From NCBI GenBank assembly GCA_964611345.1, contig CAZSYU010000003.1:30147-94146 (forward strand): a stretch of 64,000 nucleotides of DNA, read 5' to 3'. The notes below the pieces were generated by a model. The model worked only from the letters and a program-made list of their open reading frames with translations, was not told where the DNA came from and made no database searches. Position numbers and translations under genes: made by a program. This DNA comes from JALZVT01 sp964611345. GTDB lineage: Bacteria > Pseudomonadota > Gammaproteobacteria > Pseudomonadales > Azotimanducaceae. The stretch's first letter is position 1, and every line of letters begins with the position of its first letter. This document shows positions 34,008 through 42,034 of the stretch, piece by piece.

Positions 34008-34355
34008 AGATTTTCCACACGATCATCACACTCAACCCCAAACGCAATGACAATATCGCAAACACTTTGTGTTGGCCAAGATCTACGGCCACTAGCCGAT
34101 CTTCGCGATTAGCATTGCTTGGTTACCTTTGGCTGACTCTTCGGAGCGCTCGCTCACGATTTCACAGCAGGATCAGGGAAGGCAAAGTAATGGCGCAATA
34201 ACGAGCCCGAAGCCTGGTTCCTGCGCCCACCCCCTCTCCTTTGGGAGACGAGCAATGTACTGTCCATCAACATTCATCGGCCATTAACGCTCGTTGCCCG
34301 CAAAGCACCTCCGCTTGCGGTAAAATGCACCGGGTTTTGCGATGAAGGGGAGCGC
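34008..34355. other. Intergenic region before the paired membrane proteins
   Basis: 348 bases between the pseudogene start and the next gene. I see no ORF and no convincing promoter. A TAAAAT hexamer at 34321-34326 could be a -10 element but lacks a matching -35. The Shine-Dalgarno for the next gene is AAGGGGAG at about 34345-34352. Confidence 0.4.
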
Positions 34356-34958
34356 ATGCTTAACGAGATGCTACTCAGTCTGGCACGATGGCTTGATTCG
34401 CACAGCCTCAGTACCCAGCTGCACGAGTCGTTCTATATGTACAACTGGGTTGAGTCGACCCATGTCCTCACACTCATGCTGTTTCTGGGCATGCTCATCG
34501 TTATCGACCTGCGCATGCTCGGTTGGATCTTTCCTGAAGTACCTGCGTCAAAAATCGCAAACCGCCTCGACAAACCAATGCTGCTCGGCATGGCAGTGAT
34601 GTTCATCACCGGTTTTGCGCTGTACTACGCCATTCCCGAACGCACAACCCAAAGCATCTGGTTTCGAATCAAGGTGGTGTTGTTAATTTTGGCTTCCATC
34701 AACGCGCTACTGTTTCGCGCCCGCATGCGGGACAGCGTCGCAAGTTGGGATACCGCAGCGAAACCACCCAACAACATCAGATTCGCCGCAATGGCGTCAC
34801 TCACTCTGTGGGCCGGTGTTGTCATAACCGGGCGCACCATCGCCTACGACTGGTTCGACTGCCACAAAGAGCTGCCCGACTTCATGTATTGGGCCGCTGG
34901 TTGTGTTGACCAGCTTGCAGCAAGCACTATAAACGTCAGTCGGGGCAGCCCCCAATGA
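34356..34958 (+). CDS. Four-helix membrane protein (DUF6644-like), first of a pair
   Basis: A 200-residue protein with about four or five helices (roughly 38-55, 75-95, 105-125 and 145-165) and few recognisable residues. A similar layout recurs in the next gene (WVESTHVLTLMLFLGMLIVIDLRMLG against VVQMFHLLGMAMLGGMVLVGDLRLLG), so the two are paralogues. Their shared (H)xL...GxxxxxDLRxLG motif is reminiscent of small DUF6644 membrane proteins. The C-terminal tail has a Cys-rich DCHK/GCVD element. Function unknown. Confidence 0.75.
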   Translation: MLNEMLLSLARWLDSHSLSTQLHESFYMYNWVESTHVLTLMLFLGMLIVIDLRMLGWIFPEVPASKIANRLDKPMLLGMAVMFITGFALYYAIPERTTQSIWFRIKVVLLILASINALLFRARMRDSVASWDTAAKPPNNIRFAAMASLTLWAGVVITGRTIAYDWFDCHKELPDFMYWAAGCVDQLAASTINVSRGSPQ

Positions 34959-35434
34959 TCGAGACCCTGCCTTTTTTCGAGTGGCTCGACAGCTCGCTGC
35001 TGGCCACTATCTCCAAGAGCAACGGTGGCGTATTCGCTGTGGTACAGATGTTTCATTTGCTGGGCATGGCGATGCTTGGCGGCATGGTGTTAGTCGGCGA
35101 TTTGCGACTGCTCGGCGTGCTGATGCGGGACATTCCTTCCGAGACTGTCATAGACAATACCCAGCGCTGGTTCGGCTATGGTCTTGCCCTAACCCTGATC
35201 AGTGGCGTCTTCATGGCGTCTGCTGTCGCAATGAAGCTGTACTACAACGAAAGCTTCTGGGCCAAAATGACCTGTCTGGCTGTAGGTATCGTCTTTGTCT
35301 ACTGTGTCCGCCGCCCGCTGTTGTCTTTCAAGCACAGCACCATTAACCCCTGGGCTCTGCGCGGGCTTGCCGTCACCTCCATGATTTTATGGTTCACGGT
35401 TGCTGCCAGCGGCCGTTGGATCGGGTTCTCTTAA
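34955..35434 (+). CDS. Four-helix membrane protein (DUF6644-like), second of a pair
   Basis: A 159-residue paralogue of the preceding protein with four helices (about 28-50, 65-90, 98-115 and 130-150) and the same HLLG...GDLRLLG motif in the first helix. It overlaps the first gene by four bases (ATGA). A conserved histidine in helix 1 and the paired arrangement would allow the two to bind a heme or a quinone, but this is a guess. Function unknown. Confidence 0.78.
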   Translation: MIETLPFFEWLDSSLLATISKSNGGVFAVVQMFHLLGMAMLGGMVLVGDLRLLGVLMRDIPSETVIDNTQRWFGYGLALTLISGVFMASAVAMKLYYNESFWAKMTCLAVGIVFVYCVRRPLLSFKHSTINPWALRGLAVTSMILWFTVAASGRWIGFS

Positions 35435-35461
35435 AATGAGTAAGAAGATAAGTAAGAGAAA

Positions 35462-35587
35462 ATGAAAAAGTCGACGCTCGAAAAACTAACCTATGCGATC
35501 ACCATTGCGGTGCTGTGCGGCAGCGGCTGGTACTGGAGCACTCAGGTGCAAAGCGTGCTCGAGATACTCGAGATGGCGTACGGCTAA
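35462..35587 (+). CDS. 41-residue small membrane protein
   Basis: An ATG at 35462, 27 bases after the second membrane protein, opens a 41-codon frame. It encodes a basic start, a single hydrophobic helix (about residues 10-27) and a short acidic tail. Its position directly behind the pair suggests a small accessory subunit. The length is the only argument against it, and the codon use fits its neighbours. Confidence 0.55.
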   Translation: MKKSTLEKLTYAITIAVLCGSGWYWSTQVQSVLEILEMAYG

Positions 35588-35597
35588 TGGCCCCTCG

Positions 35598-36050
35598 TCA
35601 GTGCGCACGAACTCGCACGCCAAACTCGCGACGAATCTCGCTCAGCGGCCGATCAAGGTAGGCATCAAATTCATCCCAGGGCCAACGCCTGGTCAAACGC
35701 AGACAACGCCAGAGGGTTTGCGGCACGATCACAACCGCGCGCAGCGCGGTTACGGCAATCACCATGAGGCTCAGCTCGGTATAAATCTCTTTCGACTCTG
35801 GCAGTGCGTAACCGCGCATAACCCGAAATCCTGCAGTGGTACCAAACAAGCTACTGATTTTGACGACCATCTCGTCAACCAGCGAAATGTCGCACCCCAG
35901 CACAACATGCAACGCATCATGGCAGCGGAAAAACTCGCGCGCCGGCTCTGTCATATGACGAGTATTGAAGTGCTCTGCGTTCGCGGCAAAGTATTCCGCC
36001 AAACCTTCAGCAAGGGTGAGCGAAGAGTCCGCGCGTTGGTAAGCGAACAT
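35598..36050 (-). CDS. Coq4-family protein (HDxxHx11E motif)
   Basis: A 150-residue protein with the exact Coq4 metal-site pattern: His44-Asp45, His48 and Glu60 in FRCHDALHVVLGCDISLVDE. The C-terminal DRPLSEIRREFGV is also Coq4-like. Coq4 is the oxidative decarboxylase of ubiquinone rings in eukaryotes and some bacteria. A hydrophobic segment at about 90-110 suggests membrane contact. It lies next to a metallo-hydrolase rather than to ubi genes, so it may act on another quinone-like or phenolic substrate. Confidence 0.75.
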   Translation of the reverse strand: MFAYQRADSSLTLAEGLAEYFAANAEHFNTRHMTEPAREFFRCHDALHVVLGCDISLVDEMVVKISSLFGTTAGFRVMRGYALPESKEIYTELSLMVIAVTALRAVVIVPQTLWRCLRLTRRWPWDEFDAYLDRPLSEIRREFGVRVRAH

Positions 36051-36056
36051 CAGTGT

Positions 36057-37100
36057 TCACGCCTGTTGCCACCAGGCAACCCCGTGCTCATCTTCTGCCA
36101 CGGTTAACATCCGTCGCTCTAACGCGCAGTGCAGATGTGCAATTGATTCGCCCGTGGCCGGGAAGAAACTCATGTCAGTGATTTCGCTCTTGAACAACGC
36201 CGGAAACACATCCACCGCTCGCTTCGGTTCGTCGCACATGTCATAAAGTTTTTCGAGCGCCACCTCATGCCAGTCAATCAGCGCCGTCAACCGCTCATGC
36301 ACCCCCTCGTACAAGCTTTCGTGGGCAGGCAGCACCAACAGATTAGGCGGCAACAGCTCTCGAAAGCGGGCGCAGGTGTTGAGAAAATCCATTAGCGGAT
36401 TCGCATGCGGTTCACTGGGTTGCACACTCACGTTGGGCGTGATTTTGGGCAGTAGCTGATCACCCCCAATGATGAGTTTTAGCTCTGGGCAATACAGACA
36501 AACATGTTCTGGAGCGTGGCCATGACCAATCACCGCACGCCACTCGCGGTCGCCAATCTCAATGTACTGGCCATCGCTAATGCGCCGGTAACCCGCAGGC
36601 AGTGCCGGCATGTTGCGGCCAAACTGGCCAAAGCGTTGCCGATAGCGGTCGAGTCGGTCTTCCGTGAAGCCAGCACGCCGATAAAAACGAATCGCGTCAT
36701 CGGGCACATCCGAAGGACCATCTGCGGCCATCACCTTGCACATGTAAAAGTCAGCGCGACTCATCCACAGCTCGCAGCCCCAACGCTTGGTAATCCAGCC
36801 CACCAAACCGGTGTGGTCGGTGTGCAAATGCGTGGCAATAACGCGTGTTACCGGCAAACCGTCGAGATGGTTGGCAAAAATAGTTTCCCAATGGCCCTTT
36901 ACGGTGTCGGTCGGCAGGCCGGTATCGACTATGGTCCAGCCAGGTCCATCTCTTAGCAGCCACACATTAATATGGTTAAGCCGCCCGCCCATCGGCATGC
37001 GCACCCAGAACACACCGTCAGCCAGTTGGGTAACGCCACCGGGTTCTGGCACCGAATCTTCAAAGCGGTAACGCAGCGGATCGAAACCGCGCTTTGACAT
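36057..37100 (-). CDS. MBL-fold metallohydrolase
   Basis: A metallo-beta-lactamase-fold enzyme. The dimetal site is visible as THLHTDH (about residues 88-94), GHGHAPEH (about 191), GGDQLLP (about 212) and a late PAHE (about 260). The ATG at 37100 gives the usual N-terminus; 37112 adds four residues. It lies 6 bases upstream of the Coq4-like gene on the same strand, so the two are probably co-transcribed. Family members hydrolyse thioesters, lactones or glutathione conjugates, and no specific substrate can be read here. Confidence 0.88.
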   Translation of the reverse strand: MSKRGFDPLRYRFEDSVPEPGGVTQLADGVFWVRMPMGGRLNHINVWLLRDGPGWTIVDTGLPTDTVKGHWETIFANHLDGLPVTRVIATHLHTDHTGLVGWITKRWGCELWMSRADFYMCKVMAADGPSDVPDDAIRFYRRAGFTEDRLDRYRQRFGQFGRNMPALPAGYRRISDGQYIEIGDREWRAVIGHGHAPEHVCLYCPELKLIIGGDQLLPKITPNVSVQPSEPHANPLMDFLNTCARFRELLPPNLLVLPAHESLYEGVHERLTALIDWHEVALEKLYDMCDEPKRAVDVFPALFKSEITDMSFFPATGESIAHLHCALERRMLTVAEDEHGVAWWQQA

Positions 37101-37235
37101 GTTGTCTACCACTTACCACTCCCGTCACTAACCGCGACCAATCTACAGGGGTCTAGCCTACTCAATCGGCACCGTGCAAGCCATTCACCGCCTGCTCAAC
37201 TTGCGAGGGCGCAAGCGAACGCGCAGAATCAAGCG

Positions 37236-38537
37236 ATGGAACAGCACGACATTGACCGTATACGCGACTTAATGGAGTTCGAAGCAAAGCGCACCAGCCC
37301 ACCTGATGGCTTCCCTGCGCTCCCCGATCTGCCGGGCGGTCGCTACACAGACCCGCGCTTTTTTGAGCTGGAACAGCAGCACATTTGGCGTAAATCCTGG
37401 TTGCTGGCATCGCACATCGACGAAGTGCCCGAAGTGGGCTGCTACCGCCTGTGGGAGAACGCCGGGCAACCCGTAATCATTGTGCATGCCGCCGGTGACG
37501 ATGCCGGTAACAAAAGCGGCGCCGGGCAAATTAACGCGTTTTACAACACCTGCAGCCATCGGGGTGCGCCAGTGGTTACGGATGAGTCTGGTCAACGCCC
37601 ACTGCTCACCTGCAAATACCACGGCTGGAGCTACAATCATTCCGGCGACTTGATCGCACTGCGCGATCCAGAAGATTTTCGTGATCTCGACAAGTCGTGC
37701 CGCGGGTTGCGCTCCATTCGCTGCGAACGCTTCGGCAATTTCATCTTCGTAAACTTCGACGATGCAGCGCCTTCACTGCTTGATTGGCTCGGACCTATCG
37801 CGGATGAATGGCAAGAGTTTCAATTCGAAAAATCTCGCCTCGCGGCGCGCCACATCTGGGATTTGAATTGCAATTGGAAGATTGCGATGGAGGCCAACAC
37901 CGAGGTCTATCATGTGCGCAGCATCCACCCGACTACCGTCGCACCCATGCTCGACGACCGACGCAATGTGAACACTTTTTATCCGAATGGCCATGGCCGC
38001 ATGATCGCGCCAACGCCAGCCAATATGCAGCAGGCCCGCGAAACCCGCGCACCCGGCGTGCCCGTGATCGACACCGTCTCAGAGATCGGCCGTACCTGCA
38101 CCCAGTCTTACGGTGTGTTTCCAAACTGGGTGTCACCACTCAGCCATCAGATGATTCCACCGCTGACCTTCTGGCCCAACGGCATCAACAAATGCCGGCT
38201 TGAAACCTGGACCACCGCACCCGACTGGGGTGACGGACCAGGACCCGATCTGTGGACCCAAAACAACGGCGAATCGCTTAGCCCGGTGCTGCTCGAAGAC
38301 ACTGAGTTTGGCGCCTGGATTCAAAAGTCTGTTGAATCATGGGGCTTTAAGGGCGTGCCACTGAGCTATCAGGAAGCCCGCATTTATCACTGGAATCAGG
38401 CCGCCGACAAGATGATCGGCATCGACAACATTCCTCCCGAACTGCGGGTGGAACAGGTGATCGACGACCGCTGGATTTACCCGAACGACCCACGGGTAGA
38501 GCAGATGCGCGCCGAACAGGCCACCAGCGCCGGCTAG
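37236..38537 (+). CDS. Rieske-type aromatic ring-hydroxylating oxygenase, alpha subunit (1)
   Basis: A 433-residue oxygenase. The N-terminal Rieske [2Fe-2S] ligands are CSHRGAP and CKYHGW (Cys-x-His and Cys-xx-His, about 107-131). The mononuclear iron site is NWKIAMEANTEVYHVRSIHP (about 212-231), with two histidines. No beta subunit, ferredoxin or reductase is adjacent, so the enzyme must borrow electron carriers. The TetR-like regulator downstream may control it. It is similar in layout to the oxygenase at 61681-63051. Confidence 0.9.
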   Translation: MEQHDIDRIRDLMEFEAKRTSPPDGFPALPDLPGGRYTDPRFFELEQQHIWRKSWLLASHIDEVPEVGCYRLWENAGQPVIIVHAAGDDAGNKSGAGQINAFYNTCSHRGAPVVTDESGQRPLLTCKYHGWSYNHSGDLIALRDPEDFRDLDKSCRGLRSIRCERFGNFIFVNFDDAAPSLLDWLGPIADEWQEFQFEKSRLAARHIWDLNCNWKIAMEANTEVYHVRSIHPTTVAPMLDDRRNVNTFYPNGHGRMIAPTPANMQQARETRAPGVPVIDTVSEIGRTCTQSYGVFPNWVSPLSHQMIPPLTFWPNGINKCRLETWTTAPDWGDGPGPDLWTQNNGESLSPVLLEDTEFGAWIQKSVESWGFKGVPLSYQEARIYHWNQAADKMIGIDNIPPELRVEQVIDDRWIYPNDPRVEQMRAEQATSAG

Positions 38538-38572
38538 CCGCCTCAGACCGGGAACAAGTGCTACTATGGTGT

Positions 38573-39208
38573 ATGCCATTTAGCCCAGTGAAAAATCTCA
38601 CACCGCGTCAGGAAGAGCGCCGCCAGCGCATTCTGGGGACCGCACGGGCCTTTCTGTCGGAGCACGGCTACGAAGGGCTCAACATGCGTGAACTGGCGGT
38701 GGCTGCCAAAGTATCGCCCACCACCCTCTACAACCAATTCGCAAACAAGGATCGGCTGCTGCTCGAAGCCTTAAGCGAAATGCTGCAGACCATCGAGTGG
38801 GACGTGTCGGCAACCCAGGCTAAAGGCATTGCCCACATTCTGGCCCGGGCCGACGCAGTAACCACCCAAATCAACAACCACCCGGCCTACGCCGAAGCCA
38901 TGATCCTGATGCTCATCAACGCCTCACCAGAAGACGCGATCGTGCGTATTTTGCTGACCAGTGCCTTGGGTGAGACCGGGATGCGCATTGACGAGATGCT
39001 TGAGATGGGTGAAATCAAAGCCAAAATCAATCGTGATGGTTTGGTGCGACGGCTGGCCACTGGCGGCTGGGCGGCAATATTGTTGTGGCAGAAAAAAATA
39101 ATTCCTGCGGAACATCTGGGCGCACAATACCGTGAAAATTTGCTGGCCAGCATGTGGCCGGTGCTCACACCCGCCGCCAAAGATCATTGGCGTTCTACCT
39201 TCGACTAA
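38573..39208 (+). CDS. TetR-family transcriptional regulator
   Basis: A 211-residue protein with an N-terminal helix-turn-helix (about residues 11-55, including MRELAVAAKVSPTTLYNQFANKDRLLLEAL) and an all-helical ligand domain of unknown specificity. The ATG at 38573 is preferred over 38558 because the first residues before it are not conserved. It begins 36 bases after the Rieske oxygenase gene on the same strand and may regulate that gene or the AhpD-like gene that follows. Confidence 0.87.
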   Translation: MPFSPVKNLTPRQEERRQRILGTARAFLSEHGYEGLNMRELAVAAKVSPTTLYNQFANKDRLLLEALSEMLQTIEWDVSATQAKGIAHILARADAVTTQINNHPAYAEAMILMLINASPEDAIVRILLTSALGETGMRIDEMLEMGEIKAKINRDGLVRRLATGGWAAILLWQKKIIPAEHLGAQYRENLLASMWPVLTPAAKDHWRSTFD

Positions 39209-39222
39209 CACAGACCGGCCCA

Positions 39223-39810
39223 ATGACCCACATCACCCCCAAAGCTCGCGCAGACCTACCCGAACTTGAGCCGATCTTCGAAAACACCGAGGCGGTCATG
39301 GGTTTTGTGCCCGACAGCATGCTCACCATGGCGCACTGGCCCCAGCTGCTGCAGAGTTTTGGCGCGCTGGGTGCAACCGTCCTCGGCAGCGGCGAAGTAG
39401 ACTCAGGTTTAAAACAGCTGGTTGCCTTTGTGGTCAGCAACGCCGCGGGTTGCCGTTATTGTCAGGCACACACGTCCGCCACCGCCGAGCGCCGCGGTGT
39501 GAGCGTAGAAAAAATCGCCGCGGCCTTCGAATTCGAAACCGCCGAGGAATTCAGCGACGCAGAACGCGCGGCCTTGCGGGTTGCTGCCCATGCGGGAATG
39601 GTGCCGAACGCCGTTACCCCGGAGCATATGCAGGCACTGGCAGAACACTACACCCCAAAGCAGGTCGTTGAGATCGTCGGTGTGATTGCCCTGTTCGGCT
39701 ATCTCAACCGCTGGAACGACACTATGGCCACCACACTTGAGGCCCATCCGAAGGCATTCGGCACGGCCCATCTGGCCAACCAGGGCTGGCAGCCGGGTAA
39801 GCACGCCTAG
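39223..39810 (+). CDS. Carboxymuconolactone decarboxylase/AhpD-family protein
   Basis: A 195-residue helical protein with the AhpD-type redox motif CRYCQAH (Cys-xx-Cys-xxx-His, about residues 77-83), followed by RxGxxxEKI. This motif supports disulphide or peroxidase activity. The ATG at 39223 lies 14 bases after the TetR stop, and an upstream ATG at 39154 would overlap the TetR gene. It may protect the cell against peroxides made by the neighbouring oxygenases. Confidence 0.85.
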   Translation: MTHITPKARADLPELEPIFENTEAVMGFVPDSMLTMAHWPQLLQSFGALGATVLGSGEVDSGLKQLVAFVVSNAAGCRYCQAHTSATAERRGVSVEKIAAAFEFETAEEFSDAERAALRVAAHAGMVPNAVTPEHMQALAEHYTPKQVVEIVGVIALFGYLNRWNDTMATTLEAHPKAFGTAHLANQGWQPGKHA

Positions 39811-39933
39811 CCGGTTTCTAGCCCAACCGGCGCCTGCGGCGCCTCCCGCCCCGTCAAACCGTGAACCCGTGCACAATTTGTTACCAGGCGTAACAAAAGA
39901 CTGGACATCTGCCGCTGGCTCTCTAAGATGACC

Positions 39934-39962
39934 TGACCAAATTGGTCTGACCGAATTGGTCA
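39934..39962 (+). promoter_or_regulatory. Tandem operator ahead of the GntR regulator gene
   Basis: Two adjacent 14-base units, TGACCAAATTGGTC (39934-39947) and TGACCGAATTGGTC (39948-39961), each with GACC/GGTC arms. At their junction they form TTGGTCTGACCGAA, close to the TGGT-NNN-ACC half-sites bound by FadR/PdhR-type GntR proteins. The site lies 78 bases before the regulator start codon, so autoregulation and control of the following efflux operon are likely. Confidence 0.75.
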
Positions 39963-40039
39963 GGGCAATTTCACGTGGAATTCACTTTCTATCCGCGGGC
40001 CAACCCACAGGGTTGGCACCGCAACGAGCGCTTATACCT

Positions 40040-40855
40040 ATGGCCGGCAAGCACACCACCATTGCTGACACTCTGGCAGACGCCCTGATCGAGGACATTC
40101 TGTCTGGGCACTATCGGGTCGGCGAGCGTCTGCCTTCCGAACGCGACCTGGCCGCTCGCTTTGAGGCCAATCGTGGCGCCGTGCGTGAGGCGATGAAAAA
40201 ACTCGACCAGCTCGGGCTTGCGTCCATCGGCCCAGGTGGTGCACGGGTCAACGCCATCCAGCAGGCAAGCCTCGACATCGTGGGTAATCTGATGGCGCGG
40301 GGTGACTTGCCAGATGCCGAGCTGGTCGATCAGATACTGACCGTTATTAGCTCGCTAACCGCCATCGCAGCCGAGGGTGCCGTAACAAACGGCACCGACG
40401 AGCAGCTGGCCCACATTCGTACCCTTATTGCACCTCTCACTGATCCCGCGCTGGACGAAAATGCGGGCCATTCGTTCGACGAAGATGCACACCAGGCGGC
40501 GCGCTTCGCACTGATGCAAGCGATCATGCTCACCAGCGGTAATCTAATTTGTCAGCTCATCGCGCGCACACTGTTCGAACAGTTTGCTCCCGCCATGGAA
40601 CCCTTAAGGGAATACACCCAGGGACAGCTCGACGTCGAGGCCTACACCACCTACGCCCGACAGCTCGATCGCGCGGTAGCGGCACGAGACATTCCGGCCA
40701 TGCGCGCCACCTTTGAAGCGTTTTCCAACCTCAATCGCAAAACCCTCATGCAAGGGTTAAAGGTTGCACGCGCAAGTACCAAACGCAGCCCCACAAACAG
40801 CACTATCAAAAGCACTGGGCCTGCTTCAAACAACGATGTAAAGGTAGCTCTCTGA
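40040..40855 (+). CDS. GntR-family regulator (FadR-like, FCD domain)
   Basis: A 271-residue regulator. The N-terminal winged helix-turn-helix carries the GntR signature (LIEDILSGHYRVGERLPSERDLAARFEANRGAVREAM, about 14-50). The helical C-terminal domain is typical of the FCD group. The ATG at 40040 starts at the DNA-binding domain; the upstream ATG at 39956 would put the operator just before the gene and add 28 unconserved residues. It is translationally coupled to the RND adaptor (stop TGA and start ATG share a base). Confidence 0.87.
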   Translation: MAGKHTTIADTLADALIEDILSGHYRVGERLPSERDLAARFEANRGAVREAMKKLDQLGLASIGPGGARVNAIQQASLDIVGNLMARGDLPDAELVDQILTVISSLTAIAAEGAVTNGTDEQLAHIRTLIAPLTDPALDENAGHSFDEDAHQAARFALMQAIMLTSGNLICQLIARTLFEQFAPAMEPLREYTQGQLDVEAYTTYARQLDRAVAARDIPAMRATFEAFSNLNRKTLMQGLKVARASTKRSPTNSTIKSTGPASNNDVKVAL

Positions 40856-42030
40856 TGCTCCGCCAACTGCTTATCCCCCTACTGATTCTCGCTGTGTTCG
40901 TTTCATGCGCAAGGGTTCTGATGGCTAATGCCCCAGAGTTACAACCTGATACGCCTGAGCCCATCGCCACCACCGTGCGAGTGCAAAGTGTCAGCCGCGA
41001 AACCGTGACGCTTAAGGTGCACTCGCAAGGCAGCGTTATGCCCAGCATGGAAAGCCAGTTGATTCCAGAGGTTTCCGGCCGTGTGGTGTGGATGTCTCCC
41101 AAATTGGTCGCCGGCGGCTTCTTTAACAAAGGCGACGCCCTGATTCGGGTTGAGCCACAGAATTACAACAATTCTCGCGATCGCGCCCGGGCAAGTCTGG
41201 TGCGGGCTGAGGCGGAACGGGAACACGCTGCGTTTGAACACCGACGCCTGCAAAGTCTGGCTGAGCGCCAACTCACGTCGCGCTCCCAGCTCGAGAATGC
41301 GCTACGTGTATTGCGCGTTGCCGAGGCGTCATTGGCCGAAGCTCGCGCCAGTTTCAGTCAGGCCCAGCAAGATGTGGGGCGCACCGAGATCAGCGCACCC
41401 TTTACGGGGCTGGTGCGCTCAGAGAACGTCGACATTGGCCAGTTCGTAAGCCGCGGCACGCCAATCGCCTCTATTTACGCCTCCGATCAGGTCGAGGTTC
41501 GCCTGCCTATCTCCGACCGCCAGCTCGCCTATCTTAATATTCCTATCGGACGCCGCGGCGAACTCGCAGCGGATGCCCAACCCAAAGTCACTCTCAGCAC
41601 CGAATTCGCAGGCCAGGAAGTGAACTGGAATGGGTCTATTGTTCGAGCCGAGGCGGCCATCGACACCTCTAGTCGCATGATGTTTCTCGTCGCTCGTGTA
41701 CAGGCCGATGATCAGGCCATTCCCTTGTCTGTCGGCTTGTTTGTAAACGCTGACATCGAGGGTCGAAAGGCAGACAACGTTGTTACTCTGCCGCGCACCG
41801 CACTGCGCGACAACAATCAGGTGCTCGTGGTGGGCAGCGACAACAAACTGCGCTTTCGCGAAATCAAATTGCTGCGTCTGTATCACAACGATCTTCTGAT
41901 CGAAGCCGGACTAAATGACGGCGAACAAGTGTGTGTATCTCCCATCCAGACGGCGATCGACGGCATGACCGTAAAACCGATAAAAGATCAATCGCGTCGA
42001 GGCACAACCGCTCTAAACTCCGCGGGTTAA
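40855..42030 (+). CDS. RND efflux periplasmic adaptor (MFP/HlyD-like)
   Basis: A 391-residue membrane fusion protein with an N-terminal hydrophobic segment (about 4-20). A lipoyl-like half with GRVVWMSPKLVAGGFFNKGDAL follows (about 75-90), then a coiled-coil hairpin (about 105-170, many Ala/Glu/Arg), a second lipoyl half (APFTGLVRSENVDIGQFVSRGTPIA) and a C-terminal beta domain. It should dock on the RND pump encoded next. An outer membrane channel gene is not adjacent, so the pump may share TolC. Confidence 0.9.
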   Translation: MLRQLLIPLLILAVFVSCARVLMANAPELQPDTPEPIATTVRVQSVSRETVTLKVHSQGSVMPSMESQLIPEVSGRVVWMSPKLVAGGFFNKGDALIRVEPQNYNNSRDRARASLVRAEAEREHAAFEHRRLQSLAERQLTSRSQLENALRVLRVAEASLAEARASFSQAQQDVGRTEISAPFTGLVRSENVDIGQFVSRGTPIASIYASDQVEVRLPISDRQLAYLNIPIGRRGELAADAQPKVTLSTEFAGQEVNWNGSIVRAEAAIDTSSRMMFLVARVQADDQAIPLSVGLFVNADIEGRKADNVVTLPRTALRDNNQVLVVGSDNKLRFREIKLLRLYHNDLLIEAGLNDGEQVCVSPIQTAIDGMTVKPIKDQSRRGTTALNSAG

Positions 42031-42034
42031 ATCG

